Part shown: positions 12,560 through 23,823 of the stretch, one piece after another
Position numbering within the stretch: position 1 is the first letter of the stretch
Layout of the letters: every line of letters starts with the position of its first letter
Source of the DNA: Chelonoidis abingdonii
Lineage: Eukaryota > Chordata > Testudines > Testudinidae
Direction: 5' to 3'
Length of the DNA stretch: 64,000 nucleotides
Assembly (NCBI RefSeq): GCF_003597395.2
Contig: NC_133774.1
Span: forward strand, 36,285,138-36,349,137
The notes under the pieces: model-generated
What the model saw: only the letters and a program-made list of their open reading frames with translations
Told to the model about the DNA's origin: nothing
Database searches by the model: none
Made by a program: the position numbers and the translations under genes

Positions 12560-13360
12560 AGAGAGCCGGCGGGGAGGGGATGGAAGGTGATGGGAGAGCA
12601 GTGGAAGTAGTCAGCCAGAGAAGGCTGCCCCGGTGCTGGCAGCTGGAGCAGCCTCCGTCCCAGGGGAGGACGGACAGCCGTGATTAGCGTGTGACCCGCA
12701 CCGCGAGCCGAGCGGAGCCCGGCTGCAGCCAGGCGCGCACCCCACGCCGCGGCAAGGAGGGTGCCAAGCCCCTCGCCCCGCACAGCCCGCCCGGGGGACA
12801 GCAAGCGGGACAGGAGACAGAGCAAGGCACCGAAGCAGCCGCAGACGTACCCAGCACCACGCAGACCACGTCCAGGAACACGAAGGGCAGCCGCGTCTTG
12901 TCAAACATCCTGCCAGCCCTGGGCGACGGCGACGGCTGCTGCGCTGCGAGGGGCGCGGGCTCCAGCGGGGCTTGGTGCCTGGGGGTAGCGGGAGGGGCTC
13001 TGCCGCATCCAGCCAACGGCGCCTGGCACTGGCCGCTGCTGCTGCTGCCGCTGCCGCCACTGCGGCTCCTACCCGGGCTGCGGCTTTAAGAAAGGGGCGG
13101 ACCCCGGCCGGCCTGCGGCGCGCGTGCGGCCGCCCCTGTGCAGACGTTCCATTCCGGGACCGCGCAAAGGCCGTCGGCCAATCGCCTCGCACCGCGGCGC
13201 GCTACGTGCTCCCGCCCCGGCGACCGAGATTCAAGGCCCGCCCCCTGGCTGCCTCGAGGGAAGGCGGGAGTTGGCCGGGAACGCTCGGCTGCGGCTGTGC
13301 TGTGGGAGTGCGGCCGCGTGCAGGCCGCCCCTCGGTGACCGCCCAGCTGGGCCAGGCCCT
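12560..13360 (-). promoter_or_regulatory. PLPP1: CpG-island promoter and 5' UTR of PLPP1
   Basis: The base composition changes abruptly to high GC with many CG dinucleotides and returns to normal by about 13400. The first PLPP1 exon lies inside it. On the gene side, a GCAGCAGCAGC/GCGGCAGCGGC triplet tract (13034-13065 on the plus strand) would fall in the 5' UTR. A GC box (GGGGCGG, 13094-13100), a CCAAT motif near 13178 and further GC boxes near 13235 fit a TATA-poor housekeeping promoter. The start site cannot be fixed from sequence. Two GAACCAG/GT donor-like sites on the plus strand just beyond the island could serve a divergent transcript. Confidence 0.75.
12851..12908 (-). CDS. PLPP1: PLPP1 exon 1 (coding part), phospholipid phosphatase 1
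   Basis: The exon encodes MFDKTRLPFVFLDVVCVVL plus one base of the next codon, then the donor GTACGT. This matches the N-terminus of PLPP1 (PPAP2A/LPP1): the short cytosolic MFDKTRLP leader and the start of the first membrane helix. The enzyme is a six-helix plasma-membrane phosphatase of about 285 residues that removes phosphate from lysophosphatidate, phosphatidate, sphingosine 1-phosphate and ceramide 1-phosphate at the outer face; its catalytic motifs are in later exons outside the window. The ATG is preceded by GCAGG, with A at -3. Longer minus-strand frames over the same region are alanine- and proline-rich by-products of the CpG island. The neighbouring SLC38A9 agrees with vertebrate gene order. 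Confidence 0.93.
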
Positions 13361-14439
13361 AGAGAACCAGGTGTGAGGGCACTGTACAGCTGGCTGCCTT
13401 GTCACCCCGGGGAGAGAGGGGCAGAGTGGTCTGTAACCCCAGACACTACTCCCCTGTTGAACCCAGGAGTCGAGAGTCTCTTTAGTCCTCCACTGGCAGC
13501 CAGGCGCTGTGAACCAGGTAAAGGATAACAGCCTACTACTTCTATCAGTCACTGTCCTAGCGCAGACCCTAGCAGCCGTGCTGTGGCTCTAGCCGTCCAA
13601 ACCCTGCTGGTGACCCAAGTTGGGAGGGGGTCACTATATATGGTTCCACATGATAGAATTTCAGTTTTTCAGGGTTCTTGTCTTTTAATTAGGAAATTAC
13701 ATCCAAAACTGCATTAAAAGAACATTGATGTGGTGACGTCAAGCACTAAAATGCCAGGAAATTCCAGAAGTAAGGTTGCAGGTGCAGTTTTTTAGAACAC
13801 TACTTTTTACTTATTTCCTTACCACCACCATCGCTGGAAAAGCTACTGGAAAGTAAAAAAAGTCAAGAGAAACTTTTTTCCCCTCACCAAAATAGAAAGA
13901 ATATTTAATTTAGAAACTTTTAACTGCAAAACTAACATTTTTCACCCAAATGAAAACCTTTTGTGAACATTTTTGTTTTGGTTGAAATGGCTTTTTCCAG
14001 CAAAATGCTAATGGAAAAATCACTAGTTCAATACTGATGTAAAACAAAAATCCATCATTCAAGCCCCAGAGCATATCTATATATTCTTAAGAAACATAAA
14101 ATTGCAGGCAGATTTACTGACACTACATGCAGAAACACTAGACCCAAACTATTCTGAGATTTCCCATGTATCCTACCTATCTTCTACTATATCTGTCAGT
14201 AAACAGATGGGCTTTGTGCTATGCCTGGAAGGTTGAAAAACAGGCTCTGGCAGATCAACAAGGGAAACAAGTTCCAGGGTTGAAGATGCTTTTCTCAAGA
14301 TGCTGTATCTCCAGTCCCTTAGAGTTCAAATTTAGAGACTGTCAATGAGCAACTTAGCTGATCTCATCTCTCAAGGTAATACGTATGGAGAGGTGTCTTG
14401 AACAGCTAGCAGTAGAGATAAAATGACTTTAAGGATTGA
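13361..14439. other. No gene seen; upstream flank of PLPP1
   Basis: Sequence from the island edge into A/T-rich intergenic DNA. Two similar plus-strand splice-donor-like sites (GAACCAG followed by GT, at about 13366 and 13512) are the only notable signals. About 13870-14030 has the look of an old repeat but was not identified. Confidence 0.45.
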
Positions 14440-14712
14440 GGCTGTCTACATTACAAGCACTACAGCAGCAGCTCGGCAGCTATGCTATTTATAACATAGA
14501 TGCTTCCTACATCAATGCAAGGGTTTTTTTCCATCAATGTATTTTATCCGCCTCTCAAAGAGGTGGTCACTAGGTTGACTGAAGAATTCATCCGTTGACC
14601 TACCTGCATCTACATGGGGTTAGCTCAGCATAACTACGGCATTCAGAGCATATTTTTCACAGCCCTGAGCAATGTAGCTAGATTGACCTAATTTTTAAGT
14701 GTAGATGAGGCC
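14440..14712. mobile_element. MITE of the common reptile type
   Basis: The left end GGCTGTCTACATTAC and the right end TTTTTAAGTGTAGATGAGGCC form imperfect terminal inverted repeats, resembling the remembered AGGCCT-ATCTACACTTAAA termini of a common turtle MITE. The interior contains TTGACTGAAGAATTCATCCG and TAGATTGACCTAATTT but no coding capacity. Confidence 0.55.
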
Positions 14713-16007
14713 TACACAAACACCTTGAATTGTGCTCAAAAGCAAATATGAAGTCAAGACTACATACAGAGCATGGATGTAATGTGCTTTGCAGAGCTCA
14801 CAACTCTAAGCAACTGGTCTGACATATTCTACATTAAATAACACTTCAGAATGGTCTTCAAGCATATCCCCAAGTAGAGTGAATCACAGGAAGTGACAAA
14901 GACTTGACTATTCATAGTGAGGTCCATTTCTGAAAAGAAAGTTTGCAGTCACTTTGGTATGTATGGCCCCTACTTCTACCCTGTAATTCAGAAGCAAACA
15001 ATGGTCCAAAAGAACTTTTAAGTTGCAAACCTATTTGATCAAGAGAAGAGGAAAGAGATCCCCCACAAGTATTGTGGATTTTATCTTTTACCCACCACAT
15101 TATCTTTGTTTTGTCCAGATCAAACTTCAGACATCTCCTCTCATCCACACTCCTGTGGCTTTCGTGTAGTTTAAATGGAAAAAAGTTATCGAGATGAATG
15201 TCATTAGCAATAGTGGTGGCACTGCAGCACAAAACACCTCAAAATAGGGGCTTAGCAGCCTAACACACAGGATAAATTAATTGTACTTTGTTATCTTGAA
15301 ATCCTTGTGTCAATCCCTCAAATTAAATCCTTTGATTTAGAAGCCATTTGTGCCAGTTAGGTAAAACCTGCATTGGGATGAGGAGGAAGCTCTGCACTGT
15401 CTCAAGAGACTTTGGGTCAAAAATCAGTCCCTGAAAGCTCCAAGCTTTCCAGTGCACTGGTAGAGAACTTCCCACTTGTACATGTCTTTGTGGGACATGG
15501 CTTATTTGCACCATTATGGAAGCCATCCCACAGAAGATAGGAGGTGAACCACAATCCTTTAGTTATAGTTCATGTTAGGGGTGGTTTTTCTCTGCCCTGC
15601 CTATGGGGATGCTCAGGAAGGAATTTTGCTTCCTCACACACCCACATACAGACCAATATGATTGTTGTTGTAATTTGTGATCAATTATATTATCCGCATT
15701 AACTATTCTTTGACTATCCCTGTTGTTGAGCTGTATCATTGGATATGTAGCTTGTAGTGGAGATGTCTGGCAGAAGCAGAAATCATGTTTAACATCAGGG
15801 TTGTTTTTTTAAACATTTAATACTTACAGAATAAACATCAGAACTTCCATATCTCAATCCAATTTTCCCTGTGCCAGGAGCATTCTGTAGTGATCAGTTA
15901 CAGTGACTGTGTGTCTCATGTACGCTGGCAGAACTGTTGTTAAGGGTCATAGAGCAACCATTAATTGGGACCCTGACTACCAAAAAAAAGACAGTTTCCT
16001 GTCCAGG
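14713..16007. other. No gene seen; intergenic, probably old repeat
   Basis: Minus-strand open frames at 14912-15232 and 15323-15526 have no splice context and no recognisable domain. Their mild conservation-like appearance may reflect an old LINE 3' end. Confidence 0.35.
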
Positions 16008-16128
16008 TACTTATTCACCAAGGTGCTTAAGCACATGCCTAACTTTAAGCACAGAATTAGTCCCATTTAAATCAATGGGACTACCCACCTGCTTGAAGTT
16101 AGGCACATGCAAAAGTACCTTGTTGAAC
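16008..16128. repeat. Short palindromic interspersed repeat
   Basis: CATGCCTAACTTTAAGCA near 16035 is answered by GCTTGAAGTTAGGCACATG near 16092, around a centre TTAAATCAATGGGAC. This imperfect hairpin belongs to a family of small palindromic elements shared by several places in the window. Confidence 0.6.
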
Positions 16129-16257
16129 TGGGACCACAGAGTGTGGCTGAAATGTTCAGTCCCTCCAATGTGCATGAGTTGTCTTTGACTTTATCTGCCT
16201 CTTAGGAATCTCCAGTAAAGCAGTGAAATCACATTATGTTCAAATTAATCTCATGTT

Positions 16258-16326
16258 GTCATGTCTATATTATATAGGTCAGACTAGATGATCAGAATGG
16301 TCTCTTCTGACCTCAAAATCTATGTA
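16258..16326 (+). mobile_element. CR1 3'-end fragment
   Basis: The string TAGGTCAGACTAGATGATCA, followed by AATGGTCTCTTCTGACCTC and AATCTATG, is the typical CR1 3' untranslated end. Only about 70 bases remain. Confidence 0.75.
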
Positions 16327-19300
16327 TCTCCTTTTGGAGTGGAAGGTTGGAAGAAGGCAGGAGATGATACTCTCAAAAGACATATTGTCCCAGACACCAC
16401 AAAATACCCTCTCTTTCCTTCTTCCTTTATTTCTTTTCTTTTCTCCATTCCCCCTGTATTTTCTTGTGGAGTAGTTGAGCAATAAAGGATGTTTATGACC
16501 AAGTTAATGTCCTCTGAATTTGTTTTGCTTCTACTGGTTACCCCAGAAATTAGTGATAATGTTTTCCCCATCCCCTTTAATAACTTTGTTTATGCTACTT
16601 CCCACATCTTAAGAAATCTACTCTCTTTCTCTGGTGATACTTACTTGCTGAGTAGGAGTAGCCAAACAGGACTCTTAAAGGCAATTAGTAACCAAATAGA
16701 TGAGTGACTTCAGTATATGACGAGATTTTCCCAAGCTTACAGATGAACTACCCATTTCAGGATTTAGCTTTAGTGGAAGGCTAGTCAGCAATTATACTAG
16801 ACATGCAAAATTAAAATTAATTAGGACTTTTGGTGCTCTCAGAGCCTGATTCTGTCACCCTTAGTGTGCAGTAATAACTGCAGGAGGAAATTAAGGGGAA
16901 GGAAAGCTCTGAAAAGATCCTCATACCAAATTTCCCCTGCATCATTCTATCAGAGGAACAGGATTTGTCTTCTGTGTAATGACACGTGGGTGTGCCTCTA
17001 AACTTGGAGGATCCAGATTTCACACACTTGGTGTCTCTGACATCATTACCATAAGCCTATTAGTTCTCAAGTTGTTCATAGAGTCTTTCTGAAAAAGAAC
17101 TATGTAGGCGAGACCTGAATTTCTAATAATGAAAGCAAGCAGAACCTCCTTTCTTCTCTCCCCTTCTTCTTCTCTCCCTTTAAAGAAAAAAAGTGTAGGC
17201 TTTCTGTATACCTTTTAAATTGTCATAGTTCAAGAACACTTGAAAAACATTGTAGACTGTGTCTGGCCAGTGTGGTCCAGTGACTAGACACCTGGCTGGA
17301 AGTTGGGAAATGTGAGCTTTATTCCTGGCTCACCCAGAGAGTGGAGTGGATCAAGCACCTCTGTTTCCCGCCCCCCCCCCGCCCTTTATCTGCTTTGTAT
17401 CTAGACTTAAGGGAAGAGACCGTCTCTTACTATGTTTGCACAGTACCTGGCATAATGAGGCTCTGATCTCAGATGGGGCTTCTAGGCATTACTGTACTAC
17501 AAATATATCATCATCATCATTCATCTCTGCGACTGAAAAAATGCAAGACTTGTTTCTACTACTTTATCATTCCCATCATTGTTGCTGCTTCTTTCTGACC
17601 TAAAATAACAATGAACAAAAATTAAAAGAATAATAATAATGTCATCCCTGGGCTGAGGTACTGCTGTGAAGAGTGGCTGGAGTACTAGAAGCAGCACCCC
17701 AGTATTGGTGTGGGTACAGGAGTGAGTCTGGCTCATTAGATCTGGCTTCTTAATTGGAAGCGAGGCTTTTAGCATGGAAATAGGACAGGATTATCTTTGT
17801 CACAGGTTGTCAGAATCATTTTTTATGGAATACAACTCTTCCAGGGATTGTTCCAAATCCACATAACACTTTCGAGTGCTAATGTCTGCGCTGGGACCTT
17901 TGCATTAACAGATGAATATGTAAAAATCCACATTTCCCACCATCTGTTTAGTAGCTCCACATCTGGGGAGTTTTCAGGGAGTGAGTCCATGGCCCACAAG
18001 GTCCTTGGGCTCCTAAAATTACTTCCAAATTTTGCAATAACTTATGCTTCTGAAATGGACTACAGCTGAGCAGTTCTCACATGATATAAACAATGTGCAA
18101 TACAGTGTTGTAAAACCACTCTCTGGTCTTTTTAACTTTACAGATTTAAAAAATATTATTCTGTGATTACAGAAGAGAACACAAACACATTATATGTATA
18201 AAGTGATCTCATAAATACCGGTGCTGCTGAGGAAAGGAATGAACTAACGATGAGATCAAGCCTCAAATTTAGAATTAGTATTTAACCCCTCCAGAGTTAA
18301 GGGGTGTTTGGAAATGTTACTATTTAAAATAACTAGTAGTAGTATATTAATTCCAAACACCCATTAACTGTGGGGTTTTAGAAATGGGTTTTAGGTCAGA
18401 CTTTTCTCTTGGATAAGCACTGTCTCTGCATTTCAGATAAAGAACCTGAACCATTTTCATTGGATTGCCCATACCTCTACATTGTAGCAGTATCAGTAAT
18501 GAAGACCTGCCATGATTTCCCCTATAGAGGGGAACTTGTAGGAATCCGTCTGTAAGGACATTAAAACAGGGAATATTGATATAGATCTGCGCCAGTGCTA
18601 TAATTAGCAGCTGGCACTTTTGGCACTTAGCAGTTGGCATGTTTCAGATTGTTCTGAGGTACTGGGTTTCTGGGAACAAGTATACAGACCCTAATCTTAG
18701 AGTCCTGTACAAATTAATGGGCCAAATTCTGGCCCACACTATAGGCCTTTTGCATCACTATAGCCATGAAAGGGTCAAAACAGGCAGCTGAGGATTCCCC
18801 CAACATGAAGGTCCAGAGCATAATCCCTGGTTGGCATCTCAGCCCCTAGACAGATTTGAGAAATCAGAAATTAGAGCTGCCCTATCACAGGTGCACTTGG
18901 GAATAGGGCTCCAGCATACATAGCAACTGAACCAGTTTTCTAGTACAGACCTATTAATCAGCTTAAATGTCAATTAAAGACCACAAAGCTTGGGTCTTCA
19001 CTGCATTACTCCAGTTGCACTCCATATACTCCAGTATTGTAGCTCCACTGATTTCAGTGGCCTCACATAGGCATAAATCAAGGTGAATCAAGCCCTATGT
19101 CCTAACTTCTTATTGAACATTATATCCCAGCAAGAAGCCAGATGAGACTAGCATCAGCTATGTGTACACTATAAAAATATGAAGAATCCCGTTCAAGAAC
19201 AGAGATCTATTCTGCCAGGCAAGGGACCTTCATTGCTTCAATATATTATGTCAAAATTTTCAACTGGTGTAAATCAGTGTAGCTCCACTGAAGTCAGCTG

Positions 19301-19899
19301 AGGATCTGGCCCTCCGTTTTTCGAAAATAACAAAAAGAAAAATTCAGTCACAATCAGTGTCCTCACTTTTTTTTTTCCTGGACTTCTGTGTATTTTCTGT
19401 GGTCTATGGTGCTTTGCTAGTGATAAAAAGTTTTCAAACCTTTGGGCAATGTAAATATGTAAATCTTTCCAACAATTCAAGTCTCATCCTAGTACAGGCC
19501 ACACCTGCAAAGGTAATTTCCCAATGCATCTGAGGCAACACTTAACCTTTGCAAAACTTCCCACTTTTCAACAGACAAATAGTGCAATCTGGAAAAAATT
19601 GAGCCTTGAATCATCAAAGAGTAAATTTTCAGTTCTGCTACTGGCTTGAAGAGTTCAGCTTGGTTTCCAGAGTTCAACATGTTATCAAACAATTCTGGGA
19701 AAAGCAGGATAATTCTGCATACAAAAGGCTAATGTTTTCTAGAGAAGCCATATAAGTCCTTGGGAAGTCTCTAATACAATTGTCAATTCATTCAGAAAAG
19801 AAAAGAGATTCATTCATATTATTTGTGGAAGATTCCAATAATTAGAGATGGGCCCAAACCATGAAGTTTGGAACTGTGCCTGGTTTCTTACTTCCTCCA
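16327..19899. other. No gene seen; intergenic DNA
   Basis: No exon-like segment recognised. About 17395-17510 resembles an old repeat (GGGAAGAGACCGTCTC, then TTTGCACAGTACCTGGC and an ATC microsatellite). About 19005-19100 and 19262-19312 carry scraps of the small palindromic repeat family (GATTTCAGTGG, AGCTGAGGATCTGGCC). Confidence 0.45.
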
Positions 19900-20640
19900 A
19901 CTTCAATAGACTCATAGACTGCCCAAGAGCAGCCCCCAGCCTGTGACCCTGCACCCCAGAATGTGCTCCCCAGGGCAGGTGGAGGGTGCGGGGCTCCCTA
20001 GAGCAGTCTAGGCTTCCTGGATGGGTCTAACCACGGCCCAGCTCCAGCTTCCAGCCTGGCGAGGTGACAGGGCCATGGGGTAGGACTACAGAGGGGCAGG
20101 GCCCTGAGGGAAGAGGAAGAGCGGGGTGGGGCCATGGAGGGAGGTGGACCCTTATGGCCTCCCCACTTTTACCAAGGTTACGGCACTCCTGCCTCGGATC
20201 ATCCTAGTAGCCCTTCTCTGCATCTGTTCCAGTTTGAATTAATCTTTCTTAAACATGGCAGACCAGAACTATTCACAGTATTCCAGATGAGGTCTCATCA
20301 GTACCTTGTATAATGGTACTAACACTTCCCTATCCCTACTGGAAATATGTTGCCAGATGCATCCTAGGACTGCATTAGCCTTTTTCACAGCTGCATTATA
20401 TAGGCAACTCATAGTCATCCTGTGATCAACCAATATACCCAGGTCTTTCTCCTCCTTTGTTATTTCCAACTGATATATCATCAGTTTTTAGCACAAATTC
20501 TTGTTGATAGTCCCTAAATGCACAACTTTGCACTATTACATTCCATCCCATTTCTGTTGCTCCAGTTTACAAGTATTCCAGTTAAGACCCTTCACTTCTA
20601 ATTCCATGTTATATCTATGATCTCCAGATCATCCAGTAGT
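19900..20640 (-). mobile_element. CR1 LINE, old minus-strand copy, interrupted
   Basis: The minus strand at 20269-20481 encodes KEEKDLGILVDHRMTM, then KKANAVLGCIWQHI and VLVPLYKVLMRPHLEYC, the conserved C-terminal part of the CR1 ORF2 protein. The short AGACTCATAGACT stretch at about 19908-19921 looks like the 3' terminal repeat of the same element. The two parts are separated by a GC-rich block (19922-20192) that appears to have been inserted later. Confidence 0.72.
19922..20192. mobile_element. Non-autonomous DNA transposon fragment inserted in CR1
   Basis: A GC-rich segment ends CCCACTTTTACCAAGG, then TTACGGCACTCCTG, resembling the complement of a hAT terminus starting CAGGAGTGCC. The left terminus is not convincing, so the copy may be truncated. 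It splits the CR1 sequence. Confidence 0.5.
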
Positions 20641-22126
20641 AGTAATAACTCTCTGACCCTTCAGATTAAATGTATGGAGTGCAGGATTTCCAGAGCACCT
20701 CTTCCAATAGTAAAACTTGAGAAAGGGAGTTAGAGAACAGGGAAAAGCTGCAAGGTACCCACAGAGTATTATTTCAGGTGTCTGTGTTTGTAGAATGAAC
20801 AAGTAACTTGGTCCTTGGAATCCGTGGATCCTCTAATGTTTTTATGGATTTGAGGCCATCTAAATGAGGACAATACCATATACATTGCCCCATATTCCCT
20901 TGTGACTTGCCACTTGTGTAGGTTCTCTGTAAATATAACTGAGGGGATAGCTAGCACTCCCACTTTTGTAAAATGGGCCATGGAATATTAATAAGCCCAG
21001 GTGATCAAGACATTTCTTTTTCATCCTTTCACAAGTCAGACTCCAGCATGAACGCTAACACTGAGCTGGGGCATTGGTTCAGTACTGAGTCAGAGGGAAA
21101 AGTGTCAGTAACGCATGGTTTGTGCATCAGATATAGCACAGTGGAAAATCTGGACAGTAATTTGTTATAATAATGTTTATTGTTTTGGAAATACATGAGT
21201 CAGTTCATTTGACCCTTCTGGAGTTTGTGACCCTTTTCTGCATATATTTGTTCTAGATACTCTGATGTGTAATTACTTTGGAAAGCATAAAAGGTTGTCT
21301 GCAAAGTTAGCTTATCCAGCATTTTAACAGTGGACCATTATAATCCATCTTTATCATCTTCCTTTAGGCTTTCCCTTTAGCCAAATACTAATACAATCTA
21401 CAAGGGGAAAGGAGCCATACAAATATAAAATATTCAAAGTACAGTACTGTACTATCATTACTGAACTCAAACTATTCCCCCTCTTTCCTTTCATTGAAAG
21501 TGGCTTCAGAGTAAGCGTGTGAACATCATTCAATCTCTGTTGTTGCAAACACTGATATCTGATATTTTCAGACTTCTCCATTTCTCCTTGCTCATAGCAC
21601 CATCACAAATATATTGTTCCTTTACTGTTACATTTTTAAATTGTTCTTACTCAATAATGCTTGCTCATTTTTGATATGTAATAATGTACATATCGAACAC
21701 CCCATAGGCTTACCCTTCTATATCCTTCACTGCTGATTTATTTCTCCTCTTTTCTCTCCATCAGTGCCTAAAATTTAAATAAAACATTGAACTAAAAAAA
21801 TTAATAAAAGTGATTTTCTAGCATTACAAACTTTAACCAGACTCCAGATCTTTTGTTAAGACTATACAGGAATATAATGGAGTGAGTTATGACAATGTAT
21901 GAACTAGAAAATAGACATGAAAGAGGACTAAGGCTCCTTTTTGCTTCTTTTTTGAATATCAGGAGCTCTCCTCCAATATTAATTGCAGATTATGTGTAGG
22001 CAGTCTGGAAAGGGAGAATAAGACGATTAGTTACATGCTAACACACATATTTAGGAGGTGCTATGATAAATATATCAATCATTATGACAGTCTATCCTAT
22101 TGCAAGGGAAAAAGTGTGCTTAGTGG
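20641..22126. other. No gene seen; intergenic DNA
   Basis: A/T-rich sequence without recognisable exons or repeats. Confidence 0.4.
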
Positions 22127-22390
22127 CAGGGGCGGATCTAGGTATTTTGCCGCCCCAAGCACGGCAGGCAGTCTGACCTTTGGCTGCTTCCCTGCAGGAG
22201 GTCCCCGGTCCCACGGATTTGGTGGCACACCTGCGGGAGGTCCACCGAAGCTGCGGGACCAGTGGACCCTCTGCAGGCGTGCCGCCCAAGGTCAGCCTGC
22301 CTGCCGCCCTCACGGCGACCGGCAGAGCACCGCCTGTGGCTTGCCGCCCTAGGCACACACTTGGCGTGCTGGAGCCTGGAGCCACCCCTG
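22127..22390. mobile_element. Non-autonomous hAT transposon with perfect target duplication
   Basis: The element starts CAGGGGCGGATCTAGG and ends GGAGCCACCCCTG. Both sides carry CTTAGTGG (22119-22126 and 22391-22398), an exact 8-bp target duplication. The 264-bp interior is GC-rich and contains GCCGCCC blocks but no transposase. Open frames on both strands over it are compositional. Confidence 0.9.
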
Positions 22391-22559
22391 CTTAGTGGCC
22401 TCATCTACCAGGCTCTTCAGAGGTCCCCAGCTCCTCTCTCCCCCTTGCAACAGCAGGGTTGGGGTTGGGGGGTCCTTGCTGTCAAGGTTCAGAAGACAGT
22501 TGGCTTATGGGATAATACCACTGGTGTCCTGTTCCCCCTCTTTAGAAACGGCAGGATTG

Positions 22560-23823
22560 TGAGTGCCAGGCATCCATTTTGAAGCACTTGGAGGAGAGGA
22601 AGGAGATCAGGAACAGTCAACATGGATTCACCAAGGGCAAGTCATGCCTGACCAACCTGATTGCCTTCTATAGTGAGATAACTGGCTGTGTGGATATGGG
22701 GAAAGTGATGGATGTAATATATTACAGTATTCTTGCTAGCAAGTTAAAAAAGTATGGCTTGGATGAATGGACTATAAGGTGGATAGAAAGCTGGCTAGAT
22801 TGTCGGGCTCAGTGGGTAGTGATCAACAGCTCGATGACTAGTTGGCAAGTGGAGTGCCTCATGGGTCAGTCCTGGGGCCGTTTTTGTTCAACATCTTTAT
22901 TATCTGGTTGATGGGATTAATTGCACCCTCAGCAAGTTTGCAGATGACACCAAGCTGGGGGGAGAGATAGATACACTGGAGGGTGGGGATAGGGTCCAAA
23001 GTGACCTAGAAAAATTGGAGGATTGGGCTAAAAGAAATCTGATGAGGTTCAACAAAGACAAGTGCAGAGGCCTGCACTCAGGAAGGAAGAATCCCATGCA
23101 CTGCTACAGGCTGGGAACTGACAGGCTAAGCAGCAGTTCTGCAGAAAAGAACCTGGGGATTACAGTGGATGAGAAGCTGGATATGAGTCAAAAGTGTGCC
23201 CTCGTTGCCATGAAGGCCAACGGCATATTGGGCTGCGTTAGCAGTAGCATTGCCAGCAGATCGAGGGAAGTGATTATTCCCCTCCATTCAGCACCTGTGA
23301 AGCCACACCTGGAGTATTGCATCCAGTTTTGGTCTCCCCACTACAGAAGGGATATGGACAAATTAGAGAGTCCAGCAGAGGGCAACAAAAATGATTAGGA
23401 GGCTGGTGCACATGATTTATGAGGAGAGGCTGAGGGAACTGGGGTTATTTAGTCTGCAGAAGAGAAGAGTGAGGGGGGATTTGATAGCAGCCTTCCCCCA
23501 TCTGAAGGGGGTTCCAAAGAGAATGGAGCTAAGCTGTTCTCAGTGGTGGCACATGACAGAACAAGAAGCAATGGTCTCAAGTTGCAGTGGGGGAGGTCTA
23601 GATTGGATATTAGGAAAAACGTTTTTGCTAGGGAGGTGATGAAGCACTAGAAGCACCTAGGGAGGTGGAGGAATCTTCATCCTTAGAGGTTTTTAAGGCC
23701 TGGCTTCACAAATCCCTGGCTGGGGTGATTTAGTTGGTGTTGGTCCTGCTTTGAGCAGGGGACTGAACTAAATGGCCTCCCGAGGTCTCTTCCAACCCTA
23801 ATATTCTATGATTGTATGATTCT
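22560..23823 (+). mobile_element. CR1 LINE, 5'-truncated, with broken reverse transcriptase frame
   Basis: Three overlapping frames give the second half of the CR1 ORF2 protein. The first (22579-22911) has NSQHGFTKGKSCLTNLIAFY; an unframed junction then gives the FADDTKLGG catalytic box near 22940; the second (23015-23398) has MRFNKDKC, EKNLGITVDEKL and KPHLEYCIQFW; the third (23391-23639) has [26 protein letters not shown]. The 3' end shows TGGCCTCCCGAGGTCTCTTC and then the ATTCTATGATTGTATGATTC tail typical of CR1. Frameshifts and a missing 5' half make it inactive. Confidence 0.93.

Noticed and set aside
12611..13192. 193-codon minus-strand frame and several overlapping frames in the CpG island
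   Set aside because: They are alanine-, arginine- and proline-rich, lie on both strands, and are explained by GC composition. Only the MFDKTRLP frame with its donor matches a known protein.
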